From Solwaraspora sp. WMMA2065 (GTDB lineage: Bacteria > Actinomycetota > Actinomycetes > Mycobacteriales > Micromonosporaceae): a DNA stretch of 64,000 nucleotides. Position numbers and translations under genes: made by a program. How positions within the stretch are numbered: the first letter of the stretch is position 1; each line of letters opens with the position of its first letter. The DNA is taken from assembly GCF_030345075.1 (NCBI RefSeq), contig NZ_CP128361.1:2666001-2730000 (forward strand), written 5' to 3'. This document shows positions 35,064-43,915 of the stretch, piece after piece. The notes below the pieces were generated by a model that was not told the DNA's origin, ran no database searches, and saw only the letters and a list, made by a program, of their open reading frames with translations.

Positions 35064-38000
35064 TCAGAAGCGCCGATCAGCGGTGAACTTCCCGTTCGGC
35101 GGGTCGGTGCCGAGCTCCCCCGCCGACAGAATCTTGCCCATCTTCTGATACTCACGTCTGGTGGCGTGGAACAGATGTGCCATGGTCACCTTGCCACCGT
35201 CGGCGGCGGCGAGGAAGGCGCTGGCGAGGGCAATGTTCCGGATGTTCCCGCCCGGCAGATCCACCTGCCGGGCCAGCAGATCCAGGTCGAGGTCGACGTC
35301 GAGCGGCGCCCGCTCGGGCCAGACCTGCGCCCAGATGCGGCGGCGGTCCGCCACCTCGGGGACCGGGAAGTCGACGGTGGCGTGCAGCCGGCGGGTGAAC
35401 GCGTCGTCGAGGTTCTTCCGCAGGTTCGTCGCCAGGATGACCACTCCCTCGTGCTGCTCCATCCGCTGCAGCAGGTAGCTGACCTCCAGGTTGGCGTACC
35501 GGTCATGCGCGTCGCGGACCTGGGAACGTTTACCGAACATCGCGTCGGCCTCGTCGAAGAAGAGCACCGCGTTGCTGGTGGCCGCCTCGGCGAAGATCCG
35601 GGACAGGTTCTTCTCGGTCTCGCCGATGTACTTGCTCACCACCGTCGACAGGTCGATCCGGTACAGGTCCAGGCCGAGCTCGTGGGCGAGCACGTCGGCG
35701 GCCATCGTCTTGCCGGTGCCCGACGGGCCGGCGAACAGCACCGCCAGGCCGCGACCGTTGGCCAGCTTGCGCTCGAACTCCCAGGACTCGTAGACCATCG
35801 ACCGGTAACGGAGCTGGTTGGCGATCTCCCGCAACTGCTCCATCCGGTCGGCGGGCAGCACGATGTCCGACCAGCCGTAGTGCGGCGTGATCCGCTGCGC
35901 CAGGTCGACCAGCTTGCGGTTGGACTGCAGGCGGCACGCCGCGTACAGGTCGTCCTGGGTGACCCGGGGCGCCTCGGGCGTCCGGGCGTACGCCAGGTTG
36001 TGAGCGGTCACCGCGGCGTCGCGGATCTGGCCACCGGTGAGCCGGAACTTGCCGGCGGCAGCGGCCAGGTCCAGCACGTCACGGTCCGCCCCGACGAACG
36101 CGCCGTCCCAGATGCGCAGCCGCTCGGCGTAGCCGGGTGCGGGGAACTCCAGCCGGACGAAGGTCAGGCCCGCCGGCAGGTCGTCCGGCTCCCATGGCGT
36201 GCCACCGGCCAGAAACGCCGGAGCAGGGTGCGCCGGCAGGGTGGACAGCAGCAGCGACAGTCGCGGTCGGGCCGACTCGACGAGTAGGGAGTCGACGTCC
36301 GCCCAGCACACCACTGCACCCTGCAGCCGGGCCTCCCGCTCGACCAGGCCAACCAGGGTGGCGAACTCGTCGAACGGGCGGTCGGCCAGCAGATCAGCGG
36401 AGACCACCAGCAACGGCGCGTACCAGTGGCGCGCGCACGCCGCCGCGACGCTGCGCCGGCCGACACCGTAGGCCCCCTGGCAATAGACCACCAGGTCGTC
36501 GTCGGCGTGCTCGCTCAGCCGGGCCAGTGACGCTCCGAACTCCGCCGGGAAGTGCAGGTCATCGAGGGTCAGGGTCGGTGCGACGATCCGGGCGTACGGC
36601 TGAAGCTGCTCGGCGAGGTCGTCGTCTTCCAGCAGGAAACCGACGACCCGTGGTTCCAACCGGAGGTTGTTACCCAGCAGTGAGTGCACCGGTGCGGTCG
36701 GGTCCTCTGTCGACGTGATCAGCCGATGCCGCAGCAACGGTGCCGACGGCGCGAACCGGGCTCGCGCGGCCATCCGCGACTGACGGTCCGCGCACAACAT
36801 CGTGAGAACGAGATCGACCGTCGGCAACCGACGGGTCAGATCGTCGTGCAGGTAGCCGTACAGCCGCTCGTAGCTCCGGTCGATCTCGGGCGCGAGGCAG
36901 GCCACGATCACTTCGACGTCGAACGGGGCGAGGTCGAACATCCCGGCCAGCGCCACCAGGCGCAGATGCGCACCGTCTTGGATACCCTGCGCCACCCGCT
37001 CACCGATCTCGCGGGACAACTCGTCCAGCCCGGTGCCGGTCTCCGGGTCGTCGTCGGCCGGCGGAACCCAGTCAGGCGCACCGTCCAGCAGCGCGTCGAC
37101 CTCGGCATCGGAGACGTAGAAGGCGGAGAGCTCGCCAGCGGGTCTACGCTGCGCCCGGCGGACCCGCCTGACCTGCCGGCTCAGCACCAGATCGAGCCGG
37201 GCGAGTTCGGCCAGCAGGTGTTCCGTCGAGTTGGCGTACCCCGAAGCGGCCATGGATCCCAGCACCTCGTCCCGGTTGTCCCCGACCGGTACATCATTGC
37301 CGCCGGAAGCGGACGGCGCGATCGTGGATACGCCGACAGTCAGCACCGATCGGCCGCGGCCCGGTCGGATGTCCGCCGCCCGGTCCGCCCGGATCTGCTC
37401 GTAGAGGACCGTGGTGTCCACCGACGGGCGCACCCCGAACTCCTGGTCCACCACCGAGGTGCACAGTTCGTACTGGCGAAGCGCGGCGATCCGGTCGCCG
37501 GCGGCGTAGTGCAGCCGCATCAGCTGGCGGTGGGTCCGCTCGCGCGCCGCGTCGTGGCGCAGCACGGTCTGACCGAGGCCCACGCCCTTGGCGTAGAGAC
37601 CACGGGCCTCGCAGTAGCCCATGAGCTGTTCCTGCATGGACAGGTAGGTGTCGCGTAGCCGGTCCCGTTTGGCACCGCACCAGTCGTGGTACCAGGTGGC
37701 GAGGAGGTCTCCACGGTAGAGATCGAGCGCGTGCTCGATCGCATGGGCCTGGTTGTCGGAGAGCGCTTCGCCGGGCACGTCGCGGACCGCCGCGTAGCTC
37801 TGCTCGAACGCGTCAACGTCCAGCCAGCAGGGCGCCTCCGGGTTGATCCGCACCCAGCCGGGGTCGATGACGACGAGTTCGCTCGCCCGGCGCTGGTCGT
37901 TCGGCTGGTCCTGCATGCTCGTGTTGAGCCGCCAGAGTGCCTGGCGCAAGTACTTGCGGGCAACGCCGGGCTCGGCGTCCGGCCACAGCAGTTCCGAGAT

Positions 38001-38132
38001 GGATTCGCGAGCGTGCGTCCGGTTCCGATGAATGAGCAGGTAGCCGAACAGCTCGAGAGCCTTGCCCGGCGGCGCACTGAGCGGTTGGCCACGTCGGAGG
38101 ATCGAGACCTCATCGAAGAGTCTCACCTGCAC
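35064..38132 (-). CDS. SARP-type winged-helix/BTAD protein fused to eCIS AAA+ ATPase (Afp15-like)
   Basis: A 1022-residue fusion. Residues 1 to about 95 are a SARP/OmpR-like winged helix (VQVRLFDEVSILRRGQPLS ... LLIHRNRTHARES), and about 100-250 are a BTAD helical domain (YRGDLLATWYHDWCG and further). The C-terminal part is an AAA+ module with Walker A GPSGTGKT (about 799-806), Walker B VLFFDEADAMF (about 855), sensor 1 ILATN and a GNIRNIALAS sensor-2 helix. A central about 450-residue region resembles eCIS ATPases. GTG 38132 is used because AAGGAGA precedes it. It is the first gene of the eCIS operon, so it may both regulate and remodel. Confidence 0.85.
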   Translation of the reverse strand: MQVRLFDEVSILRRGQPLSAPPGKALELFGYLLIHRNRTHARESISELLWPDAEPGVARKYLRQALWRLNTSMQDQPNDQRRASELVVIDPGWVRINPEAPCWLDVDAFEQSYAAVRDVPGEALSDNQAHAIEHALDLYRGDLLATWYHDWCGAKRDRLRDTYLSMQEQLMGYCEARGLYAKGVGLGQTVLRHDAARERTHRQLMRLHYAAGDRIAALRQYELCTSVVDQEFGVRPSVDTTVLYEQIRADRAADIRPGRGRSVLTVGVSTIAPSASGGNDVPVGDNRDEVLGSMAASGYANSTEHLLAELARLDLVLSRQVRRVRRAQRRPAGELSAFYVSDAEVDALLDGAPDWVPPADDDPETGTGLDELSREIGERVAQGIQDGAHLRLVALAGMFDLAPFDVEVIVACLAPEIDRSYERLYGYLHDDLTRRLPTVDLVLTMLCADRQSRMAARARFAPSAPLLRHRLITSTEDPTAPVHSLLGNNLRLEPRVVGFLLEDDDLAEQLQPYARIVAPTLTLDDLHFPAEFGASLARLSEHADDDLVVYCQGAYGVGRRSVAAACARHWYAPLLVVSADLLADRPFDEFATLVGLVEREARLQGAVVCWADVDSLLVESARPRLSLLLSTLPAHPAPAFLAGGTPWEPDDLPAGLTFVRLEFPAPGYAERLRIWDGAFVGADRDVLDLAAAAGKFRLTGGQIRDAAVTAHNLAYARTPEAPRVTQDDLYAACRLQSNRKLVDLAQRITPHYGWSDIVLPADRMEQLREIANQLRYRSMVYESWEFERKLANGRGLAVLFAGPSGTGKTMAADVLAHELGLDLYRIDLSTVVSKYIGETEKNLSRIFAEAATSNAVLFFDEADAMFGKRSQVRDAHDRYANLEVSYLLQRMEQHEGVVILATNLRKNLDDAFTRRLHATVDFPVPEVADRRRIWAQVWPERAPLDVDLDLDLLARQVDLPGGNIRNIALASAFLAAADGGKVTMAHLFHATRREYQKMGKILSAGELGTDPPNGKFTADRRF

Positions 38133-38717
38133 GACGTGTCTCCTTCGTACCGCAACGGCCCGTCCGGCCGGCCACCGCCGGCGCGGACGTGGGCGCCGCT
38201 CGCCGCCGCGTCGCCGCACGTCGTCCCCGGCTCCAGTGCCAATCAGGACATACGGGGGCCACGCTACTCCACGGTGCTTCGACCGGTCATCGCGACTGTC
38301 GTCGACCGGCCACTTCGGCTACGGCGACAACCGGGCCGGCAGGTCCTGCCCCGGCCACGGTCTGCGGACCGTCCTGGAAGAAATCGACGTCGAGACCGGC
38401 GACCTGGAACAACCGTCACCTTCTGTGATCGGCGACCACAGGGCCGGACTATGGCCGGCCGTCGATCCGATCCCGCACCTAGGCCAGCCACTCCTGTGCC
38501 GGAGCCGCAGGAAACATGCGACACAACGCCACCAAATAGGGCGCCGACGAAGTCGAATGGACACGGAAGTAAGCTCGAACGCGCGTTCTATTTTTGTCGC
38601 GTAGCCCGACGGAGCACTGCAGCACGGAATAGATTCTCGACTAACCAGCCCCTTCAAGTCAGGTCAGTTTTGACCCGGCCAAAGGGCATCTTCAACGCGC
38701 TGTAGACAGTTGCCGCA
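38133..38717. other. Intergenic region upstream of the eCIS operon
   Basis: A 585-bp stretch without a convincing gene. It should hold the promoter of the leftward eCIS operon. A perfect 12-bp palindrome GAACGCGCGTTC lies at 38577-38588 in a relatively AT-rich segment (38560-38700) followed by a TATTTTTGTC run. A rightward open frame across 38062-38604 has poor composition and is not counted. Confidence 0.5.
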
Positions 38718-39665
38718 TCAGTCAGAGACGCGCGCCACGTACCGAACTGCCATGGCGTCGGAACGGATGATGTAGCGAGTCGCTTCGAAGGAGAAGCCAC
38801 CGGAGTCGAAGGAGACGTGCAGCAGGACGATGACCGGCACACCAGGCGGGAGTTTCAGCGCCTCTGCCTCGTCGCGGGTCGGGAATCGGGTAGTGACCTG
38901 TTCTCTGATCCGCGCGGTCCGGTATCCGAGTCTTTCGAGGGCAGCGAAGGTCCCACCTGGCCCCAAGTTCAGATCGGTCGCGAGGGCTGAGGTTCCGACG
39001 ACGCTCGTCGGCAGGTAGGTGTTGCCGAGTTGGACGGGTTCGCCGTCGGCCAGGTACCTGTTCTCTCGGAGAACGACGACGTCGCCCAGGTCCAGGGAGA
39101 GCATGGCGGCTACGTCGCGCGGCGCATGCTGTCGGGATACGGCCCGGCATTCGACCAGTGGTGCGCGTCCCTGCATGGTTGCCTCGGCAGCGAACGGTGT
39201 CAGGTTCTGTTCCCGCAGGAGGGGGTTGGCATACCGGTCTGGTCCGAGCCGCATGAGCGGTGGCCGGTTACGGACGAAGACGTCGTAGAGCATCGTCGCG
39301 ACCTGCGCCCATTGGGACGCGCTGACGGGCGCCGGTCCGCCCAGCTGCGCTGGCCACGTCGAGCGCGTTCGCCACGCTTCGACGTCGCGGTCCGGGCCGT
39401 TCCCGGACGCTGCGGATCGGAATGGGAATCCGCGTTCCTGGCCATCGGGATGGGCGGTCACGAGTCGCGTGAGCCGACCTTCGGCGTTGAGGCAGGCGTC
39501 CAGCGCTTTGGCGAGGTGCAGGCTGGGCGGTTTCTTGCCGTTCTCCACCTCACACAGGTACGAACGCGAAAAGTACGCCTTCTTTGCCAGATCCCGGAAC
39601 GACATCCCGTGTTCCTGTCGAAGTCTGCGCATCAGTCGGACGAAGTCCGGGTCAACGACGACCAT
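38718..39665 (-). CDS. XRE helix-turn-helix fused to UTRA effector domain
   Basis: A 315-residue regulator. Residues 1-65 are an XRE helix-turn-helix (SFRDLAKKAYFSRSYLCEVE). From about 140 there is a UTRA-type domain, which normally follows GntR heads: RPPLMRLGPDRYANPLLREQ, VVVLRENRYLADGEPVQLGN and FSFEATRYIIRSDAM are shared with the GntR-UTRA protein at 40591-41373. ATG 39665 has an AAGGAA motif 7 bases upstream and overlaps the DMT transporter gene by 14 bp. UTRA domains bind small effectors. The XRE-UTRA combination is unusual. Confidence 0.85.
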   Translation of the reverse strand: MVVVDPDFVRLMRRLRQEHGMSFRDLAKKAYFSRSYLCEVENGKKPPSLHLAKALDACLNAEGRLTRLVTAHPDGQERGFPFRSAASGNGPDRDVEAWRTRSTWPAQLGGPAPVSASQWAQVATMLYDVFVRNRPPLMRLGPDRYANPLLREQNLTPFAAEATMQGRAPLVECRAVSRQHAPRDVAAMLSLDLGDVVVLRENRYLADGEPVQLGNTYLPTSVVGTSALATDLNLGPGGTFAALERLGYRTARIREQVTTRFPTRDEAEALKLPPGVPVIVLLHVSFDSGGFSFEATRYIIRSDAMAVRYVARVSD

Positions 39666-40578
39666 TCCGGTTCCTTCCGAGTGGCAGGGGATCAGAGACC
39701 TTGCCCCGTTGAGGTCGGCGCTGTACCAGTGCGACGCCCGCCAGGACCAGGAGCATGCCGAGGACCATGAACGCTGCCACCTGCTCGTTGACGACCAGGA
39801 AGCCGAGCACGACCGCGACGACCGGCAGCAGGTACGTGACCGTGGAGGCGAGGGTAGGGCCGTCATCGGTGATGAGCCGGTAGTTGAGCGCGTAGGCGGC
39901 CCCGGTGCCGAGGACGCCGAGGATCAGCAGGCTGACCACCGCGTCCAAGCGGAAGTCAGGAGCGGTCAGTCCGCCGAGGGGCAGGGCCAGGATCATCAGG
40001 ATCGTTCCGGCAGCGAGCTGCGCGGCAGACAGCATGATCGGCGGGATTCCCCGGTTGGTGAGGAACTTGCCCATGTACACGTAGGAGACTCCGTAGCTGG
40101 CGGACGCCCCCAGGATCGCCAGCCCTCCCCAGCTGGCGACCTCGCTCGCCGACTCCCACGGCGTGAAGATGACCACCGCGCCGACGAAGCCGAGGGTCAA
40201 CCCCGCTCCTCGCGACCACGTCGCCGTGCGGTCAGTCCCGACGACGAAGGCGATCAGCGCCGTCCACAGGGGCGTAGTGGCGTTCAGGACCCCGGCGACA
40301 CCGGAGTCGACGGTCTGCTCACCGATGCCGAACAGGGTGTACGGGATCGCGTTGGCGACCAGTGCCGCGACGAACAGATGCCCCCACGTTGTCCGGTCGG
40401 CCGGGAACCGCAGCCCTCGGTGCAGGGCCACGGGGATGAGCACCAGTGCACCGAGGGCCAGGCGGACAAGAACGATCTGCACCGGAGTGAAGCCCCGTAG
40501 CGCCAGTTTGATCCAGAGGAACCCTGACCCCCACAGCAGCGCGAGCATCACCAGCCGTATGAGACTGCCTCGACTCAT
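39652..40578 (-). CDS. EamA/DMT-family transporter
   Basis: A 308-residue protein with about ten hydrophobic segments in two five-helix halves, both starting with an EamA repeat (ALLWGSGFLWIKLAL and GASASYGVSYVYMGKF). It is expected to be a drug/metabolite permease in the cytoplasmic membrane; the substrate cannot be predicted. It lies between the two UTRA regulators on the same strand, its 3' end overlapping the XRE-UTRA start, so the regulators probably control its expression. Confidence 0.92.
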   Translation of the reverse strand: MSRGSLIRLVMLALLWGSGFLWIKLALRGFTPVQIVLVRLALGALVLIPVALHRGLRFPADRTTWGHLFVAALVANAIPYTLFGIGEQTVDSGVAGVLNATTPLWTALIAFVVGTDRTATWSRGAGLTLGFVGAVVIFTPWESASEVASWGGLAILGASASYGVSYVYMGKFLTNRGIPPIMLSAAQLAAGTILMILALPLGGLTAPDFRLDAVVSLLILGVLGTGAAYALNYRLITDDGPTLASTVTYLLPVVAVVLGFLVVNEQVAAFMVLGMLLVLAGVALVQRRPQRGKVSDPLPLGRNRNGRR

Positions 40579-40590
40579 CAGACGGTCCTG

Positions 40591-41373
40591 TCAGTCCTCT
40601 ACGGGCATGTCGTAGTCCAGGCCGTTCAGGTCACCGCGCATCACGAAGCTGGTGACCTCGAACGGGGTGTGCTGCTCGTCGAAGCTGGTGTGCAGCACCT
40701 CGATGACCGGTACGCCGGGCGGCATCCCCAACCCGGTCGACTCGTCGTGGTACGGCATCCGGGCCGAAATCTCTTCCCGGATGCGAGTGACCTGGTAACC
40801 GAGTTCTTCGAACCTGGCGTAGATGCTGCCCTTGCCGAGGGTCCGCTCGGTCGCCAGCGGCGAGCCGGCGGCGACGTCGACGGGGATGTACGTCACGCCG
40901 ACCTGTACCGGCTCGTCATCGGCGAAGTACCAGTTCTCCCGCCGGATGACGGTTGCGATGTTCGCGTCGATGCCGAGGCGTTCGGCGACGTCCGGCGGCG
41001 GGGTGTCGCGGGTGACCGACCGGCATTCGGTCCGGGGCACGCGGCCCTGTTTCGTGACCTCGATGCGGAACGGCGACAGTCCCGTTTCGTTGCGCAGCTG
41101 GCGGGAGTAGCGGTTGGCTCCGAGGCGCATCAGGGGCCGGTTGGGGCGAACGTAGACGCCTCGCCCGTGCTGCGCGACGACCAGGCCCTCCCCTTGCAGG
41201 ATGCTGATCGCTTCCCTGGCGGTGTTGCGGGCAGTGCCGTACCGGGCGGCAAGGTCCCGCTCAGAAGGCAGCTTGTCACCGGGTGCCAACCCGCCCACCT
41301 GGATGCTCAGACGCAGGTCATCGGCTATCCGTCGGCTTGGTGGTCGCTTGTCTGCGCTGGTCGGCTCGTCCAT
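40591..41373 (-). CDS. GntR-family regulator with UTRA domain
   Basis: A 260-residue GntR regulator: winged helix in residues about 10-80 (LAPGDKLPSERDLAARYGTA), followed by a UTRA domain (RPLMRLGANRYSRQLRNETG, TVIRRENWYFADDEPVQVG, TPFEVTSFVMRGDL). Its architecture is that of KorSA-like regulators of integrated elements and of HutC-type sensors. An upstream GTG at 41412 would add 13 residues; ATG 41373 is preferred, though the ribosome-binding site is weak. It lies 13 bp upstream of the DMT transporter and outside the left att site. Confidence 0.88.
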   Translation of the reverse strand: MDEPTSADKRPPSRRIADDLRLSIQVGGLAPGDKLPSERDLAARYGTARNTAREAISILQGEGLVVAQHGRGVYVRPNRPLMRLGANRYSRQLRNETGLSPFRIEVTKQGRVPRTECRSVTRDTPPPDVAERLGIDANIATVIRRENWYFADDEPVQVGVTYIPVDVAAGSPLATERTLGKGSIYARFEELGYQVTRIREEISARMPYHDESTGLGMPPGVPVIEVLHTSFDEQHTPFEVTSFVMRGDLNGLDYDMPVED

Positions 41374-41613
41374 GTCTGCCCGCCTGTTCTGGGGGTCAAC
41401 TGCACGCTCCACGTTACCCTCGACTGGCTCAAGCCAGCAGCTGGCGACTGTTCGCTATGTGCTTGGAACTGGCTCAGGCCAGGAGCAGTCGGCCGATCTC
41501 CTTCGGCCGCTTAGGAGTACTGGCGCCCACTGGCGACCGTCGTCGCGGGCCAGGAACTGAGACGACACAGGGCACCGGTCATCCGGTGCCCTGTGTCGCG
41601 TGCTGGTCAGAGT

Positions 41614-41656
41614 GTGGGCGCGGCAGGTTTCGAACCTGCGACCCCTCGCTTGTAAG
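41614..41656 (+). repeat. attL core, 43 bp
   Basis: Identical over 43 bp to 56498-56540. It contains the complement of the T-arm and 3' acceptor half of tRNA-Val up to the anticodon loop; the upstream half of the tRNA is missing here, so it is the displaced chromosomal 3' end. Confidence 0.92.
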
Positions 41657-41745
41657 CTCTGCGCGCGCCGTCCGGCAAGGTCCGCGTACGTCTCTGACCT
41701 CGGGCGCTGGTCCGTCACCTACCTACCCCGACTCCCTACGTCTGG

Positions 41746-41783
41746 CCCGGTTGCTGTCACCGTTGCTGTCGACAGCAACCGGG
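41746..41783. repeat. Inverted repeat and 19-bp arm-like repeat near attL
   Basis: A perfect 13-bp inverted repeat CCCGGTTGCTGTC / GACAGCAACCGGG (41746-41758 and 41771-41783) whose spacer carries another GTTGCTGTC. The 19 bp at 41752-41770 recur exactly at 56428-56446 next to attR, which is typical of integrase or Xis arm sites. Confidence 0.6.
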
Positions 41784-41907
41784 CGGCAGTCTGGACTCCC
41801 GGTTGGCACCATGACTCACCCGCGACTCGAGAAGCATGACTCCTCACTTCGGCTGTGTCGCGGGCACAGGCGATTTCGCGACGGTAGATCACGTCGTACC
41901 GCTGAGC

Positions 41908-42102
41908 TCAACCCGCCGCTGCCGAAAGATTCACCGTAAAGCTCCCGAGAACGAGAGCCAAAGTCAGAGCAGCTAGCTCCAAAATCCCCATAAGCGTAAC
42001 CTCCGTCCCGATTGCATCCGCTTGAAGTGCAACTGCAACGAACGTGAAGAAACAACTGGCGACGATGAACAACAGCGAACGAGCCCGCAGAAGCGGGTTC
42101 AA
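41908..42102 (-). CDS. Possible small membrane protein
   Basis: A 64-residue reading frame with two hydrophobic segments (LLFIVASCFFTFVAVAL and LELAALTLALVLGSFTV). The start would be TTG 42102, with no clear ribosome-binding site. The hydrophobic pattern is coherent, but the region is otherwise sparse and contains decayed att sequence, so it may be a remnant. Confidence 0.33.
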   Translation of the reverse strand: MNPLLRARSLLFIVASCFFTFVAVALQADAIGTEVTLMGILELAALTLALVLGSFTVNLSAAAG

Positions 42103-42669
42103 CCCAGCGATACGGCCTCAATGATACCAGCGACGCGCTGAAGCCCCACTCCACGCACACCCTGCCGTCGACCCTGCACTCCATGGAGCGGACCGCTGCC
42201 CGGCCCGCCACGTCAAGACGGCTTTAAAGCCCGTACGGACGCTGGCGGGTCGGGCGGTGGCCCGCTCGGCTCTGCCCGAGTCAACGGCGGTCGGGTGGCC
42301 CCCAAGGCGTGCGGCAGTTTCGAACCTACGGCCCCTCGCTTGTGAGATCCACTCCCGGCCGTCCACCTCGGTTCAGCATGGACCGCGACCAGGCACACGA
42401 CCGCGCCGAAGACCCTCCCAGACCGCCCTGAACAGCGGTGAACCAGACCAAAACGGAGACTGCCTGCCTACCCGTGCCCCGCCTTGATGTGACATCCCGT
42501 CGCTGGATTACGACCAGACTGCCCGGCGTCTCACCGGTACGAGCTGACCTCTCCCCAGCATCCCTGACCTGCACCAGCCGCTGTCTGTCTCATTCCGTCT
42601 CAGCCGACGCACCCGGTCTACCACGTCCCGGTTACAGTCCCGGTGCCACCACGATCCCCTGCTGTGGGT
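42103..42669. other. Gene-poor left end with a decayed att-like sequence
   Basis: No convincing gene is seen in this 567-bp stretch. Bases 42306-42346 resemble the att core (about 36 of 42 positions, including GTTTCGAACCTACG against GTTTCGAACCTGCG and CCCCTCGCTTGTGAG against CCCCTCGCTTGTAAG), so it is probably a mutated earlier attachment site. Confidence 0.6.
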
Positions 42670-43215
42670 TCAGCCTTGCAACTCCACCGACACCGCATGT
42701 TGCCGCATACGTTCAAAACAAAGCCGCCGTCTTATGATTCGCCAACGCGGCGTCGTATACCAATCAAGGAGCGACGCAGCACGTACAGACGCTCTCTCGT
42801 ATCCAGGAAGGGACACATCAGCACCTCGCACGACCGCCATCACATAGGATAAATTATGCGAAAAGACCTGAAATTCAACATCCTTCCAGCGGTATTCCGA
42901 TTGGACAAGTAGTTCATCCATGAGCACAGCAGCCGCTTCGGCTGCATCAACGACTCGCCCAAGCTCTCGACGTAGTTCAGTTCTTTCCCACAAATTTGTG
43001 TCATCCGCGTAACGAAAACCTGAGATTCGTTCCAAATAGCGATGCAACGCGCGAAGCTGGCGCAGAAACTCAGCATCACCTCGCTGTCTCGCAAGAATCG
43101 CTTCCTTGCGCGCCTCCAGCCGTGGCTTAGCGAGCCATTCGATTCCGAGCGTGATGACGCCGGATGTAACAGCAGAAATAAGGGCGGTCAGTACCAGTTG
43201 GTTGCCATCGATCAC
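42670..43215 (-). CDS. Hypothetical protein with N-terminal membrane anchor
   Basis: A 181-residue protein, family not recognised. Residues about 7-28 (VLTALISAVTSGVITLGIEW) form one transmembrane segment, followed by a charged helical cytoplasmic domain (EARKEAILARQRGDAEFLRQ ...). GTG 43215 is the only start that includes the anchor. Codon use is AT-richer than that of core genes, as for the rest of the 42.7-46.2 kb accessory part, suggesting recent acquisition. Confidence 0.62.
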   Translation of the reverse strand: MIDGNQLVLTALISAVTSGVITLGIEWLAKPRLEARKEAILARQRGDAEFLRQLRALHRYLERISGFRYADDTNLWERTELRRELGRVVDAAEAAAVLMDELLVQSEYRWKDVEFQVFSHNLSYVMAVVRGADVSLPGYERASVRAASLLDWYTTPRWRIIRRRLCFERMRQHAVSVELQG

Positions 43216-43294
43216 GAACCCAGCATGTCAGCATCGGTCAAGTCGACGCCCGCCTACCGTCGACTAGCCCTTCTAGCTTCTAGCTACCTGCCCG

Positions 43295-43501
43295 TCATGC
43301 TCGTCGTGGTGGTGCTGCTTTGTGCCGTGCGACGATGCGGGAAAGTGGGTTCCCTGCGATGTCGACAATCAACGGTAGCATGTCACGGAGCGACTCACAG
43401 ACGCCTTCCTGGTAGTGGATAAGCCAGGCTTCGCAGACCTGGCACGAATGAGCTCGACCTGAGTCGACTTCCGTACCTAAAGAATCGTCCTTCGCGCTCA
43501 C
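43295..43501 (-). CDS. Small hypothetical protein with CQVC motif
   Basis: A 68-residue frame starting at GTG 43501, which has CAGGAG just upstream. It contains SCQVCEAWLIHYQEG, a CxxC that could bind metal, and a basic C-terminus (RHKAAPPRR). No family is recognised, and the frame could be extended upstream to a TTG start at 43546, so both existence and start are uncertain. Confidence 0.42.
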   Translation of the reverse strand: MSAKDDSLGTEVDSGRAHSCQVCEAWLIHYQEGVCESLRDMLPLIVDIAGNPLSRIVARHKAAPPRRA

Positions 43502-43623
43502 GACCACTCCTGTCGTTGCCTCCAGCACTTGACTAGTGGCACGCAACTGGCCCGGCCCGTCGGATCTGGCTTACGGCAGCCCTCGGTCGTCTCCGCTGGC
43601 GTCATTGCTACGCACGACCCGTT

Positions 43624-43830
43624 CTACGGCCCGATCAACTTGTTAAAGCCCAAAGTACTACTGCCAGCCGCGAATAGACCGACGACCACCGCAGCAGGCA
43701 AAGACCCGCCTGCCGCAGCAGCAAGAACACCGACAGCAAGACCACACCATGCGCCTAGCGTCAGGACCAAGGCAGATCGGGCGCTAAGGAGCACCTGCGC
43801 ACTTCGCGATTCGTTCCTAGACTTGTTCAC
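43624..43830 (-). CDS. Possible two-helix membrane protein
   Basis: A 68-residue frame with two hydrophobic helices (SALVLTLGAWCGLAVGVLA and SLPAAVVVGLFAAGSS). GTG 43830 lacks a good ribosome-binding site at normal distance. It lies in the accessory part of the element beside other short frames. Function is unknown. Confidence 0.42.
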   Translation of the reverse strand: MNKSRNESRSAQVLLSARSALVLTLGAWCGLAVGVLAAAAGGSLPAAVVVGLFAAGSSTLGFNKLIGP

Positions 43831-43915
43831 GTGGCTACACGCTACTGACCTCCAGGCGGACGTCCAGGCCCTCTGACCTGCACAGTTGCTCGATCCACCA
43901 GCGCGACGTCAACAT

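Noticed and set aside
16498-38132. Prophage
   Set aside because: No capsid, portal, terminase, integrase or lysis genes; gene order and DUF4157, DUF6760, Pvc16-like and AAA+ genes match an eCIS.
38062-38604. Plus-strand frame upstream of the eCIS operon
   Set aside because: Overlaps the ATPase start region and has irregular composition; judged intergenic.
41614-41656. Second complete tRNA gene at the left end
   Set aside because: Only the 3' half from the anticodon loop on is present; the D-arm and 5' acceptor are missing.
42438-42737. Plus-strand frame of 99 codons in the left end of the element
   Set aside because: Composition is random and no start signal is visible; the area contains decayed att sequence.
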